Positions 1 through 13,000 of a stretch of DNA of 64,000 nt are shown here, piece by piece. Both the position numbers and the translations under genes were made by a program. Origin of the DNA: Hormiphora californensis (taxonomy: Eukaryota; Ctenophora; Tentaculata; Cydippida; Pleurobrachiidae); contig CM035357.1 of assembly GCA_020137815.1 (NCBI GenBank), positions 248,001 through 312,000 of the forward strand, in the 5' to 3' direction. Positions within the stretch are counted from its first letter, which is position 1. Every line of letters begins with the position of its first letter. The notes under the pieces are model-generated. The model was given only the letters and a program-made list of their open reading frames with translations, had not been told where the DNA came from and searched no databases.

Positions 1-3000
1 CCCAGCCTGCCCGATCTGAATACTGGTTGCTCCTTCATAAAATACTAACGGTGGTCGTCCCTCCTGCTACCCCCCCAGCACTAGTTTCCTATAACAAGTA
101 CAGCTCAGTGCTCTTTTCAGTTATAGCATCCCTACAGACAGGCTCACCCCTCGACCCAGACAGCTTCCTGCAGATATGCCCACCTGTCTCAGAGGACTCG
201 TTCTATAAGAACGTCTGTTTGACTCCTGGATTAGCGGGCCTAGCTGCCTACACGATCCTAAAATATCCCATCCCCTCCATCCTCCCACACATCTCAGCTC
301 TGATTTCCATCTCCCATAACTCATCCCTGGCACTGTGTGGCACCCTTCTCTATCCCCTCACCATCATCGGCCGGAACAACCCCCACCTGGCTGAAACAGT
401 CCAGGACTATGTTGGTAAGATCCTCTCCATGCCTCATGGGGCAGATCGGGACGACTCCTCGGACAGTTATGCAGAGTGTTGCATCACGACAGAGAGCACT
501 TTCTACGGATTAAAACTGGGGCAGGTTCTAACTGATATTACCTTTGCAAAGGGTACCAGCGATGTAGAGGAACAGTTAGGGTACCTGAAGACACTGACAC
601 CTGTCACTGCCTCTCTAATGATTCACTGTCTGGTGCTGAAGAAAGACCGGCCATCTAGGAAACTTATCAGCTATCTCGGGCTAGCAGACGACAGTACCAA
701 TGTTGCTATCCTGACATTCATGCTGATGCACACTCGACTCATTATTGAAGGGAAGTGTCCCCAGACTAAGAAATTCATCTACGTGTACATCCTCTCTTTA
801 CCTGATCTGTTCCGCAGAGCTTCCATCGGTAATCTCCGTCGAGCTCTAAAGGTCATCTCCAGAAGTGAGGATGTGTTCCTAAACAACGTTTTCTACGAGG
901 TCTATTTTAACTCTCTCCTGCAACTCTGGATGGATCACGGAGGGGAGGTTGGGGAGAGGTTACTTCATCTCCTACACAACCACACCCCCCGTCAGGTACA
1001 GGTGGTCAGTGTCATTGTGAGGAGGATGTGTGCTAGTGATAGGGAGGTAGAGGAGTATGTGATTGCTAACATTGTAACCAAGAGTCTGTTAAACCATAGC
1101 AACAATGACGTTGTCATTGGCAACGGTATTGACGCCCTTACATTCCTGTGTAAAGTGTCAGGTAATTACCGGTCCTATGAGAGGGTGGTGGAGGTTTACA
1201 TGGATAAATCTGAGAGTGCCAGTATCGCACTACCACTATGTTTCTGGTACAGCGAATACATTGAATACCTGGCATCACTCATGGAGGGATCTGCTCTTGG
1301 TGATATAAGACAGTTTGGACAGACGAGCGAGGCAGCACACAAGGCCTTCTTTGCCAAGACATCAGGGTGTGTTGAGAAACTGTGGCATTTTACCAGGCAC
1401 ATTGACAGTGAAACAGCAGGGATGGCGTATAAGGGTTTGCTGAATTCAGGGCTCTTCTTTTTAACTGATACAGCAGAGGTGATGGATGAGGTGTTGTATT
1501 TGTTCAGTTGTTATGACTACCCTAAATACTCGGAGCAGTTCGTTGCAGGAGTTGATCACTATGGAGTTGAATAAAAACCCACCGACAATTGGAACCAGGT
1601 AGTGGGCCCAACTGGTCTAAGAAGCTGCTAGAGTCCGTCAAGGGTCAGGAGAATAACCCCTGCTCAACCTGTTGTCAACTCCTTGTTTTCCTTCCAAAAA
1701 GTTGTCTTCAACGCAAGTCGTAGATCAACATAAGAAGCAGCTTAACAAGAGTCTCAGCGCTGTTGTTCAAACTATTGGAACGTTCCTGCTGCTAAGTCAA
1801 TCATTATTTGACTCTGTGTATTCGATGGGATTCAGTTAGTTGAGGGATGGTGTCACTTTTATGACTCAGTACCTTGATGCGATCATTTCCACCCCGACCT
1901 ACCAGAACGCACCCTCGAACCGCAACTGTACAAACCTATGGAACAGAAGCTTACTGACGCCAAACGAAAAGGTGAAGGATGAGGTCCAACAGCATCTAGC
2001 AAAGCTTATCAGATCAAGCAGATTGATACCAGGAGAATGACCCTAAACGTTCTCACCATCACTGGTCTGGATTATGCGTACTTCAAACTCGGACAGGAAC
2101 ACAAACTCGATCTGAACTTTCGTGAAAATCTGGGTGGTGGGATAATGAGAAACATGCTGAGAGTGCAGTCTAATACCAGTAACACTGAGACGTATTGCGT
2201 TATCCTGTTGTGTATGTCACGGTTAGCCCAGGTACTGCAGCAGATTGATACCATTGGGCTGAGGTTGAATCTGGAGATGTGTGCAAAGAAGCTACAGGAG
2301 AGACCGAATGATGGGTTGTTGACCAACTGTGCTGCTGTGGCAATTGGAGTTAGCGTGCACTCCTTCTATAAGGTGAGAAATCAATAACTTATAGTGACTC
2401 TAGAGGGCGTTAATAAGATATTTTAACCCTATTTTGTTAATTTTATCATCTGCTTTTTTCCAAATTCCAAGTTAAATTAATACCCCCCCTCCGTACAGGT
2501 GAACCCTAAACACAATCTAAACAAGGACGCTCTTCAAATCCTCCTGAATGGACCCTACTATCTTGGTCTCTCATTCTGTGTTGATTCATTCTTTAACTCC
2601 AACCAGATCGGCAAAGTGGATAGGTTAGTAGTGGTCATAGTAGTCATCATAATCAGGAGTGTTAAATAAAATAAAACCCAATAAAGAGGATGTTTTGTTC
2701 TCCAATAAAGAGGATGCACAATTGGAGGATGTACAATTGTCTCTCTAGCGAGCTAGATCATCATTTTCCGTCATGTCATGATTTCATAATCACGTCATAC
2801 AATCTGTATTTTACTATTTTACTACTCACGGCGTGCCTGGTGAAATTTTAACACGACCTAGCATGCGACGGGAAACCACCACTTGTACGTGGTAGCTGAG
2901 GGTCTACAGAATGGCGCTACGGTGCGGGAAAAAACATTCCATTCCCTAAAATCTTTTTTTTTACTTTTTGTATTTGATTTGGGTCAAAATTGGCTATATT

Positions 3001-5821
3001 AAACGTGGTCCCGAAAAATCCATAATGACTTAGCACACGAAATATGTCACCCCCACCTATTTTTGCACGTAGAATCGATTGCCGTTAAAGTCGAATCTCT
3101 AAAATGACTGTAAAATGGTCAAAAGTTGATTTTTTACCATTTTTTGGAGGTTTTTGGCCCCTAAACCATTGAAAACGTTGAGATATGAATTTGAAACTAG
3201 TGCCAATCGTTAAAATGGTCATTTTTCTACCAAGAACCAAGTTTTCGTGTATATCCGATTTATGGTTAGATTTGGGCAAATTGTTGAAATCTGCCAACTA
3301 GGAGAACCGTAACTTGATTTTCTTGTTTTTTGGATTTTGGCATTTTTGACAAACTTCTGATTGAAATGGTCAATCGGGACCATGCTTAAGTTGTTTATGG
3401 GACAATTTTCGACTAAAATCCAAGATTTCATACCAATCCAATAACAGATCGTTGATTTATAGAAAATTTAAGTAGGCAAAACGGTCAAAATGACAACTTT
3501 TCTTGCTTATTTTGACCGTTTTGCCTACTTAAATTTTCTATAAATCAACGATTTGTTATTGGATTGGTATGAAATCTTGGATTTTAGTCGAAAATTGTCC
3601 CATAAACAACTTAAGCATGGTCCCGATTGACCATTTCAATCAGAAGTTTGTCAAAAATGCCAAAATCCAAAAAACAAGAAAATCAAGTTACGGTTCTCCT
3701 AGTTGGCAGATTTCAACAATTTGCCCAAATCTAACCATAAATCGGATATACACGAAAACTTGGTTCTTGGTAGAAAAATGACCATTTTAACGATTGGCAC
3801 TAGTTTCAAATTCATATCTCAACGTTTTCAATGGTTTAGGGGCCAAAAACCTCCAAAAAATGGTAAAAAAATCAACTTTTGACCATTTTACAGTCATTTT
3901 AGAGATTCGACTTCAACGGCAATCGATTCTACGTGCAAAAATAGGTGGGGGTGACATATTTCGTGTGCTAAGTCATTATGGATTTTTCGGGACCACGTTT
4001 AATATAGCCAATTTTGACCCAAATCAAATAAAAGTAAAAAAAAAGATTTTAGGGAATGGAATGTTTTTTCCCGCACCGTAGCGCCATTCTGTAGACCCTC
4101 AGCTACCACGTACAAGTGGTGGTTTCCCGTCGCATGCTAGGTCGTGTTAAAATTTCACCAGGCACGCCGTGTACTCATCAGGTTTTTTGGCCCCCCCCCC
4201 CCGCCCCAAGTTAACATGTCGCCAACACCTCCCCCCAATCAGGTTCATAGCGGAGTTTCAGCAAGATATAGTGACTGATGTAACTGGGGACATGACTGCA
4301 GATCACATCCTCTTTATCGGGTTGTTATTGGTGTTTTCTGTGTATGTGAACATGGATCATATCCAGGAAGTTGATGATTTCCTGGGTTATCTCAACAATG
4401 AAATAGTAAACTCAACTCGGTCTGAAGATCTAGAGATCCTGCTAATCACTCAAGGGTTCATCCTCCATTTCCTGTCCTCCTGGCAGGAATCCCAACAGGT
4501 TTGGCGTGATCTCTACTCTGATGTGGTCAGTCAGCTAGCCGGGAAATACAACGAGGAGAGCTGCGCTAAACCCGTTCTCTCCGCTCTAACGGGGTTCCCC
4601 TTTACACCCCTGGTTACCTGGTTTGACTGGGGTCCTAATTTGGAGTTCTCGACTGTGATGGATCGTTACCTGGTTTTGAGTGAGGGTGCTGGTTACCCAG
4701 AGGGAGCTCTAACCTCCCTAATGACTGCACGATATCTACAGAGTCATGCTCCCTGTATGAGGTTGAGGTTCAACCCCATCGCTAACCCACTATGGAGCAG
4801 AGTGTGTGATATGTTGGTTGTGGATAACACTGAGAAGAGAAAGACACGGTTCATATTGGATGTTCTATCACATGTTAAAAGGAGGCTACCTATTAACAAT
4901 CCCGTCCAGCTGCTGGTCAGTCTTTACACTCGGACAACACTGAAAGTGGATGTTCTCAAGTTCGCTGCGACCCATATTACCTACACTCATCCTGTATACA
5001 TGGAGTTTATATCACGGTTCCTCACCCTCTCCATCTTCCCTCTCCTCCCTGCTGAGGGACAGAATGAGCTAATGAAGCTGCTTCCAACCTACATCTATCA
5101 GATTAAGGAGGGCACAGGATGGACGTATAAGAGCTTCTTCAGTACATTCCTCAGCGAGGTGTTCTGGCAGGGAGGCAAGGAGTTGAGGTTAACTCTGTTA
5201 GAGGTAATGGAATCCTTCATCGACCCCAAACAACACCCCACATTCTGTGATGATGCCCTAGCTGGTTTATCCAGCAAGTTCTTTGTGACCTCCAAGTTCT
5301 CTGCAGTGTTGGCTAAACAGACCATTCAGAAGATGGGCCATCTAATGAGAGCTGCTGGGTTTATGGAGTTCTCCCAGCTACACGATCAGAGTCTGATAGT
5401 TGAGGAGTGTGTATCAGCAGGGTACCATGTCCCCAAACTCACTCAGACGTTCTTTAACAGTTATCTAGATCAGGAAAATGTGGCATCGCTACAAAGGACA
5501 ATGGTCAGAATTCTCTTGTCGTTATCTAAGGACGATGCGTATGGGTTATTGGTGGGGTTGATAGAAAGGGCCAAGGTTGAGTTCACAAAAAACCCAAAAG
5601 ACTTTATGAAACCTGGGGTGGCTTGCATGAATTCTGTGATGTTTGCCTTTCTAGTTGAGAGTAATGCAACAAAGTCTCTGGGTCATGGACTTGAACACTT
5701 TGCATATTTGGGTTATTTCCTGGAGCCGGAGATTAACTCTAAGTGTGTGTTAGAGGTGTTACAAAACCAGGAGCCGTGGAACAGATTGATACGTTTATAC
5801 AATGACTTTTTTGAGGCCTGA
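1..5821 (+). CDS. Large helical-repeat protein, 3' part (focadhesin-like candidate)
   Basis: Partial gene whose 5' end lies outside the window. The frame is open from base 3 and there is no convincing first Met. Coding segments are 3-1574 (about 520 residues), a frameshifted stretch to about 2036, a clean frame 2037-2372 ending at AAG|GTGAGA, exon 2499-2623 (CCGTACAG|GTG to ATAG|GTTAGT), and last exon 4243-5821 (CAATCAG|G to TGA). The 2372/2499 junction is phase 0 and the 2623/4243 junction joins AG+G in frame, so the exons belong together. The protein is almost all amphipathic helices, HEAT/ARM-like, with no signal peptide or catalytic motif visible. Alternating small/hydrophobic helices near the C-terminus recall the focadhesin C-terminal domain, but I cannot verify this. 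That the region codes is seen; the family name is a guess. Confidence 0.6.
1575..2036 (+). other. Frameshifted coding stretch in the helical-repeat gene
   Basis: The upstream frame stops at 1572-1574 (TAA), yet protein-like sequence continues in alternating frames. Around 1640-1740 one frame reads PVVNSLFSFQKVVFNAS, 1740-1830 reads KKQLNKSLSAVVQTIGTFLL, 1840-1910 reads RDGVTFMTQYLDAIIS, and then EPQLYKPMEQKL appears in another frame before the clean frame containing TRRMTLNVLTITGLDYAYFK. No GT-AG introns separate these pieces. Either uncorrected indels in a long-read assembly or early decay of the gene would give this picture. The intact frame of more than 500 codons downstream favours assembly indels. 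Confidence 0.6.
2827..4171. mobile_element. Foldback element 1 (1.35 kb near-perfect palindrome)
   Basis: Two arms of about 660 bp are almost perfect reverse complements around a spacer of about 20 bp near 3500. The outer ends are CACGGCGTGCC and GGCACGCCGTG. TACT precedes the left end (2823-2826) and follows the right end (4172-4175), consistent with a 4-bp target-site duplication. It sits in the intron between exons 2499-2623 and 4243-5821. No transposase is visible; short ORFs in the arms are mirror images of each other. Its arms share stretches with the palindrome at 41521-43161, for example the segment around TTTATGGGACAATTTTCGAC, so both belong to one family. A solo copy of the end (TCGTGTTAAA...GGCACGCCGTG) lies at about 7351-7371. 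Confidence 0.85.
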
Positions 5822-5926
5822 ACTTATTGGGTGTTTTTTAGAGATAAACGGGTTTGTCTTCGTGCAACGGGAAATTGCATGAATTATGAATGTGTGCGTA
5901 TGCGTTTTTTCTTATACCTCGTACTG

Positions 5927-5932
5927 AATAAA
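5927..5932 (+). terminator. Poly(A) signal of the helical-repeat gene
   Basis: A canonical AATAAA lies 106 bases after the TGA at 5819-5821, in AT-rich 3' UTR sequence. It supports 5821 as the true gene end. Confidence 0.6.
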
Positions 5933-6493
5933 ACAAATCACTCAGTGAAACCAGCTCCCGAGCACCGCTAGTAATACTATATTTCACTGTATATAGTGAG
6001 CACCGCTAGATACTATATTTCACTGTAATGCGATTGGCGCCTTTTGTATGCAAGTTTCTCTTAGTTTCATTTCTCTTGTAGTTTACTGGATTGCAACAAC
6101 ATATTATGCCGGGTAGCATATTAAGCTTCACTTAGATATATACTATTGTGTCAAGCAGGTGCCAGTCAGGCACCTGAAACCTATAATGATAAAACACATA
6201 CGCACACGAGTTACCAATACAGTTGTAGCAGTGCTACAGTAGCACAGAGCAGTTTTAGGGGGCATGATATATTTACATATTGTGATATTATATGTATTGA
6301 TTATAATATGTATCATGCGGTGTTTTCAATACTAATTTATATACAATTTGGGATTCCCACTTTCCGTGTTTTACTAACTATTTAATCTCTTATCCCTACC
6401 CCTTTCTTCTACCACCCTTTGAACACCTTGTTGTGTGAGAGCTATGTGCATAATTCACCCCCTTTTTGTTAGATTTCAGCGAATCGAGAGTCA

Positions 6494-6530
<37 letters not shown>

Positions 6531-6781
6531 TTGTTGTTTCGTTCAAGCACATAATATATTCATTTAACCAATCACCCTGTTTCACACAGCTCTACTCGCA
6601 TTGGCTATATTCAAAGCTAACATAAATGCAGTGTGGAACCTTCTTTTGTTAGCTTTACCCAATAGCAGTGCGATGATAGCAGTGCGCTATAAAAATATAT
6701 TCTTCAAGCGTACTCTTGAACAACATATGTGTTATGCTACCATTTTGCTTAGTGGACTCGCTACCCTTTTATTAATATGTG

Positions 6782-6866
6782 CAGTCGGAACCCGATTTAA
6801 CGGCATCCTCAGGGGAAAGGGTTTTGTCCGTTAAACCGGGGTCCCCGTTAAATCGGGGTTCGACTG
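6782..6866. mobile_element. Short pogo/Tigger-like MITE
   Basis: It starts CAGTCGGAACCCGATTTAAC and ends with the near complement GTTAAATCGGGGTTCGACTG followed by TA. Only about 85 bp long, it is non-coding and folds into a hairpin. Related copies occur at 21504-21595, 27237-27339 and, more divergent, 33023-33312. The CAGTC ends and TA targets fit non-autonomous members of the Tc1/mariner-pogo group. Confidence 0.6.
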
Positions 6867-7442
6867 TATTATTTTGCGTAGAGTCAATTCTATTGCACTC
6901 ACATTATATATTACATCATGATGATAGTTATAAGTGCAGTTGAAAGTCTGTTGTTGCTGGTCAGGATAATGGTGTTCCTTGAGACCATGTTATGTAATGA
7001 ACACCATGTTCATTGTTATAGTCTCTTTGTTAGTTGGGCATTGTGTCATTTGACGAGCATTATATGTTCCCACATTTGACGACCATTATGTTCCTGCACT
7101 CTGTGCAGTTTCATTGTATCCCACTAACTCTGATCTTAATTAGACGAGATATACCTGCCCCCCCTTGCTCAACAGCTAGTTAGACACATAGATCTGGTCT
7201 GCCCTGCGTGTTGTAATAAGCCCTGTGTGCAGTACGCTGTGAATGTCGCCACTAGCTTTGTGCATTTATGTAAAAAAGACCACATGTGTAATAATCTACA
7301 TTTTACCTCGACTACTTGTTCTCTCGCACGTACGAGTGATGGCTTAAAGGTCGTGTTAAAAGGCACGCCGTGTTTTGTCTAGTAAGGCAGTATTTGGCTG
7401 CAAAAAAACAAACGTGTTCAAACTATCAACAAATTAATTTGT

Positions 7443-8464
7443 AGGCTAGTCGCTTTTTGTAATTTTGGGGCCATTTGGTGAACTGAGACATAACAAAGGT
7501 TTTCCACTTGCATTGTACTCCTATGGGGTCCCAGAAACACCAAAAAAAATCGTCCACTCCAACCGAAGTGAAGAAAGTGCCCAAAATGACCACGCCCTTT
7601 TGCCTGCATTTTCAGCCTTGGCCAAAAATAGCAACTTTGCTTTGGATTGGAGTAGAGACCAAATTCCAAAATGAGGGCACTAAAATGTGTAGAATGAGCA
7701 GCAGAATCGATTGGGACCAGGCAGAAGTCGCTATCTTGTCAACTTCGAGAGATAATTAAATAATTAAGTATGCGCATAACCGTTTTTGAGCCATACGGCT
7801 ATAGCCACTCAGGAGCGGTTTCGACAATTTTCCTTCACAGGAGCTTGTTCAGCATATAAAAATTAGCGGGGGTAACAAATATCAAGTTTCTATCGCTTCA
7901 GGTCAATGCGTTATTTAACTTCAAAGATCGAAAAATGAGGGTAAAAAGTCGAAATTTGGTCATTTTCTCTCATTTTCCCCTCATTTTTCGATCTATGAAT
8001 TTGAATAACGCATTGACCTTTAACGATAGAAACTTCAAATTTGTTACCCCCACTAATTTTTATATGCCGAACAAGCTCCTGTAAAGGAAAATTGTCGAAA
8101 CTGCTCCTGAGTGGCTATAGCCGTATGGCTCAAAAACGGTTATGCGCATACTTAATTATTTAATTATCTCTCGAAGTTGACAAGATAGCGACTTCTGCCT
8201 GGTCCCAATCGATTCTGCTGCTCATTCTACACATTTTAGTGCCCTCATTTTGGAATTTGGTCTCTACTCCAATCCAAAGCAAAGTTGCTATTTTTGGCCA
8301 AGGCTGAAAATACAGGCAAAAGGGCGTGGTCATTTTGGGCACTTTCTTCACCTCGGTTGGAGTGGACGATTTTTTGGTGTTTCTGGGACCCCATAGGAGT
8401 ACAATGCAAGTGGAAAACCTTTGTTATGTCTCAGTTCACCATTTTAGCAAAAATCGACTGGCCT
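7443..8464. mobile_element. Foldback element 2 (1.0 kb palindrome)
   Basis: The left arm starts near AGGCTAGTCGCTTTTTG and the right arm ends near CAAAAATCGACTGGCCT. The arms are near-perfect reverse complements around a spacer of about 40 bp near 7950. The outermost 30 bp are less well matched than the interior. No transposase was found. The ends differ from foldback 1, so it is a separate family or a distant relative. A duplicated block of about 55 bp (AGTAAACAAAAGTGTGTTAA at about 8479 and 8539) flanks it on the right. Confidence 0.8.
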
Positions 8465-8585
8465 ATTGTTTAAAATAGTAAACAAAAGTGTGTTAAAACA
8501 CTTTTTCAAACCCAAATTAATTTGTTTAAAGTACATAGTAAACAAAAGTGTGTTAAAACACTTTTTCAAAACCAAATTAATTTGA

Positions 8586-10037
8586 TTCTGATGAAGAAGT
8601 CATGTACATCTAATCGAAATTAATTGCGTTTTACTTCAACAAAACCTGTCGCTGCCTACTCTCTTTGTCCAGCCGGAAGGAGACCAATATAAACTTCCTC
8701 ACTTACTATAATATGGCGCTAATGAACTATCAACCGATTCTTGTTCTTTACCATCTATAAGCACTCCTTTATATTCCTACATCATCTGTCTTGCAGTAAC
8801 AGCAGTTAGGCAGCTTTTACATAAAAACATTGCATTCGTATGGCATGTAATACTCTCAGGGTCTCTGGAGTTACCTTACCCTGTTCTTTGTGTAACTCAC
8901 ACTTCATTTTACTTCTGTTTCTTACACGACACGTTGCTTTACATTTCGTAACTGATGATACAATTAGTACACTGGCCTGCTACTCAATATTATATTTAAA
9001 CGATATTCAAATGTTTGGAGAGCAGGCTGCGTCACAGTACATCGCGCTACCAGGACCTTTGTCTCCAGTGATGATATATGTGATATAATGTATTATATTA
9101 TGTAATATATGTCCATTAAAGTCTATGATATACGCTGATTTGGCTCTCTGATTTATATATAAAGCTTCCCACAGTTTTACTTTGCGTTGTTTAGCTCCCT
9201 AGCTGGGTCTATTTTGTTTAAAAGGGCAATTTCTTGATCTCAATATCAACAATATTATCGATACGATCTGTGTCACGTCCATGGCCTATAATATAATGCA
9301 GATCTGCGAGACATCGTGATCTACATATATTATGTCCATGACCTATCTGATCTGCGTGACATGTATGTCAGATAGTTTTAAATTGTGAAATATGTGATAC
9401 GGGAAGTTCTATTTAACCATTGCTGCACTGCTTGCATGATATGGTATGGTATGCACTGCTGCACTGCTGACACTGCCATGGCGTTGTGAACCACTTCCTG
9501 TTCCTCGCGTAGACATTCATATTTCTTTCTAAAAATGCATAAATTTATCAATTATATATATATAGGTTGCACATTGTTAGCATGCCAGGTTGAAAATGCA
9601 GCATTTTCAACATAACTCCCAATTCCCATGCACATTTCCCACGTTCCTTTTCCTCCCATCTTTCACAACCATCTAGACACTTAAACACACCCTCGGTCCT
9701 TCCATGCCCAGTCACCATGCATAAAAAACCCTATCCCTACTGCAGCTCCTGCTGTCGACCCCTCCCCATTACTACTGCCCTCCACCAATACCCCCCCCCC
9801 CCCATAATACTATCTAAACTACCTCCTCCCCCACCTCCCCCACCTCCCCAATACTATCTTAACACTATCTGAATCTCTATCCTATTATAGCGGTATGAAC
9901 ATAACGGGTGGTATGTACACTGCAGCCAATACTACTGCCCTCCCCCTGCCACCCAACCTTCCATCCCCACCTCCCCCACCCAGCCTCCCATCCCACAATA
10001 CTATCTAAACAACCTCCTCTAACCCTATTATAGCGGT
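8586..10037. other. Intergenic region upstream of the opsin
   Basis: No supported exon. At 9883-9928 there is a copy of the opsin first-exon start (ATAGCGGTATGAACATAACG...ACACTGCAGC), about 138 bp upstream of the real one, so the 5' edge of that exon has been tandemly duplicated. Confidence 0.5.
9883..9928 (+). repeat. Duplicated 5' edge of opsin exon 1
   Basis: Bases here match 10023-10071 of exon 1 over the start codon and first ten codons. The reading frame diverges after ACACTGCAGC. It has no matching downstream donor, so it is a non-functional edge copy. Confidence 0.6.
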
Positions 10038-13000
10038 ATGAACATAACGGGTGGTATGTACACTGCAGCTGTCCCATCAAATAGCACAGAGATCGATGTT
10101 ATGGGTATCGAACTGAGAGTATCCTTATCTCTTATCATGGCCTGTGTGTGCACTGGCAGTGTCTTCGGTGAGTATACATTGTAATATTATTGATTATTGT
10201 ACATTAATTATATTGGTACATATTACGAATTAAGAGAGGTAAAAGAATTGAGGGAGTTCGGGCAGTGAAATAATATACACTATCACTAGTAATTAGTTGA
10301 CTGTCTGAAAAGAGAGAGAGTCTCTCACTAGTAATTAGTTGACTGTCTGAAAAGAGTCTCTCACACAGAGTTTCCTATAGTACACACACCTGCTGACCAT
10401 GACGTACTGTAGTGTACTATAGTGACAGATCAGTTCTATTATACCCATTACAGTTTCCCCGGAAACTCTCCCGGAAATAATAAAGGGAGGTCTCACAATG
10501 AAAACTTGAGTAAAGAGTACACTGTATACATAGTAGGACTGTCAAATGTTATGTGTTATACATGGTTGTATTATTTGTTGTAGTGTTACTATCGTCCACA
10601 CTCCACTATACTGCTACTATTATTATATTGTAGAGTGTAGGAATGTAGTGTTACTTTGTCATAGTCTTGTGAAACTCTGGACCTCTCTCTTTCCTCTATC
10701 ATTCCCTTCTTTTGTCTATCCTTCTCTCTCTCCCTTTCTCTCTCTATCTTTTAATAATGGCGAATTAATTCTCCGGCTCAAAAGTAGTGAAGATTGACCT
10801 TCCGTGTTTGGGTGTTTTTTCCAATGAAAGATTTCACCATTCCACTTGACAACATTTATTTGATCAAAAGTTTTGATTCAAAACTTATTAGATCATGATT
10901 AGCGCTGAAGTTATCGATATTTTAAAGAAATTTACTAAATCATACTCGGTTATTAGATTATTGTACCCAGTTCTACACAAACTAAATCCCTGTATAATTA
11001 TAGCTCTATAATTGGTCCCCATTTCTTGTTCCGTCTAATTTCATATGTCTTTTTTTAAATCTTTGTTCTGAGCTGTTAATCGGTTTCCTACTACACAATT
11101 AACTATTCGTAGGAACCGACCGAAACAAGTAAACAACCAATCAGAGCTCGTTATTTAGGTCACGTGACTGGTTATCAGCCAATCAGCGACCAGTATTTCC
11201 TGATTCGGTCGGTTCCTGACATTTAACTATTCGTATTGCGCCAGTCGAAACTGCAAATTACAAAAGAGAAGAAAATGGAGGCTAAAATATTGTCCGTGTG
11301 TGTTTGTGTGTTTAGTGAAGTTTCAGTCAATAATGTTAGTGGTTGAGTGGATATATATGCAATGTTAGTGGTTGAGTGGATATATATGCAATGTTAGTGG
11401 TATGCAATGCTAGTGGTGATAATAATGGGCATTATTTCACTTAATTCAGCGATGCTGATCAAACATAAAACCATTATATTGATTTGCTAGTTATCTGAAA
11501 ATCTGAGGCCTACTTAAAACTTTTAACCAGCCACCTCGATCAGATGCGAAGTACTATTTAACAATATTTTACAATTAAAAAGTATTTAAGATCGTAACTA
11601 GCAATAAGTTAAGTAGGCCTCAGATTCTTAGATTCTCAGATAACTAGTAAATCACTAACGGTTTTATGTACGAACATGATGAACTACACCAGCTTGTGTT
11701 ATCTGCTCCTACTCCTTGGTGTGATGGTGATGGGCCTGATCACTGTGATTATATGTGACCTGCTCTTGGGATTAATTAGTTTCTCACACAAGATTAGGTT
11801 TAATCTTGTGTGAAATCTTGTATTCACACATACTAGCCAAGAAGAACGGGGGCCCCAGAAGAACATACACGATTAACATCTCCCAACATACAAGATGTGT
11901 TGATGTGTACGAGATTAAATGCCGGCATAATTGAGGGGGGCATCCGGCATATAAATTGTTTTCTTGAGATTTTCATTTCTTCCAGCTACTTTCACTGAGT
12001 GTTGTGGTCGACAGTGAAATACCAACCATAAACACTTGTTAGAGCAGGGAAACCCCAAACAATTACAGCAATAATTATGTCTTGAAAACATGTAAAACAT
12101 CCAGACCACCAGCGGTAATTAACCACCCCCTGCCTTGTTCGACCCTCTCCAACAACATCACAACTACCCCCCTCCTTCCCAGGTAACATGTTGGTATTTA
12201 TACCTTCCCCCCTTCCCAGGTATTTATATGTTCGACCATCTCTCTCCAATACCCCTCTGTTTCAGGTAACATGCTGGTGTTTATATCACTAGTGAAGGAA
12301 CGACCACTGCCAAACCCTGCCGTCGAGATGATCTTCAGACACCTCTCCCTGGCTAACTTGGTGTTGGCAGGAATAGGAGAACCACTCGTGGTGGTATCTC
12401 TTGCAGCAGGTACTTGTCTGTTTGTTTGTTTGTCTGTTTGTGTGTCTGTTTGTTTGTTTGGTGGTGTCTCTAGCAGCAGGTATTATACTTGTCTGTGTGT
12501 GTTTGTTTGTTTGGTTGTATGTTTGTTTGTTTGTTTGTTTGTCTGTTTGTTTGTTTGTTTGTTTGTTTGTTTGTTTGTTTGTTTGTTTGTTTGTTTGTTT
12601 GTTTGTTCGTTTGTTTGTTTGTTTGTTTATTTGTTTGTGTGTGGTCTCTCTTGCAGCAGGTATACTTGTTTGTTTGTTTGTTTGTCTGTTTGTGTGTTTG
12701 TCTGTTCGTTTGTTTGTTTGTTTGTTTGTTTGTTTGTTTGGTGGTCTCTCTTGCAGCAGGTATTATACTTGTCTGTGTGTGTTTGTTTGTTTGGTTGTAT
12801 GTTTGTTTGTTTGTTTGTTTGTTTGTTTGTCTGTTTGTTTGTTTGTTTGTTTGTTTGTTTGTTTGTTTGTTTGTTTGTTTGTTTGTTTGTTTGTTTGTTT
12901 GTTTGTTTGTTTGTTTGTTCGTTTGTTTGTTTGTTTGTTTGTTTGTTTGTTTGTGTGTGGTCTCTCTTGCAGCAGGTATACTTGTTTGTTTGTTTGTTTG

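Larger units (their letters stand above)
5822..7442. other. Intergenic AT-rich stretch with small repeats
   Basis: No coding exon could be supported here. The stretch contains a (GA)n microsatellite at about 6499-6529, a MITE at 6782-6866 and a solo end of the foldback-1 family at about 7351-7371. Confidence 0.5.

Noticed and set aside
3085-4081. Paired short ORFs in foldback 1
   Set aside because: They are mirror copies forced by the palindrome, with no recognisable domain.
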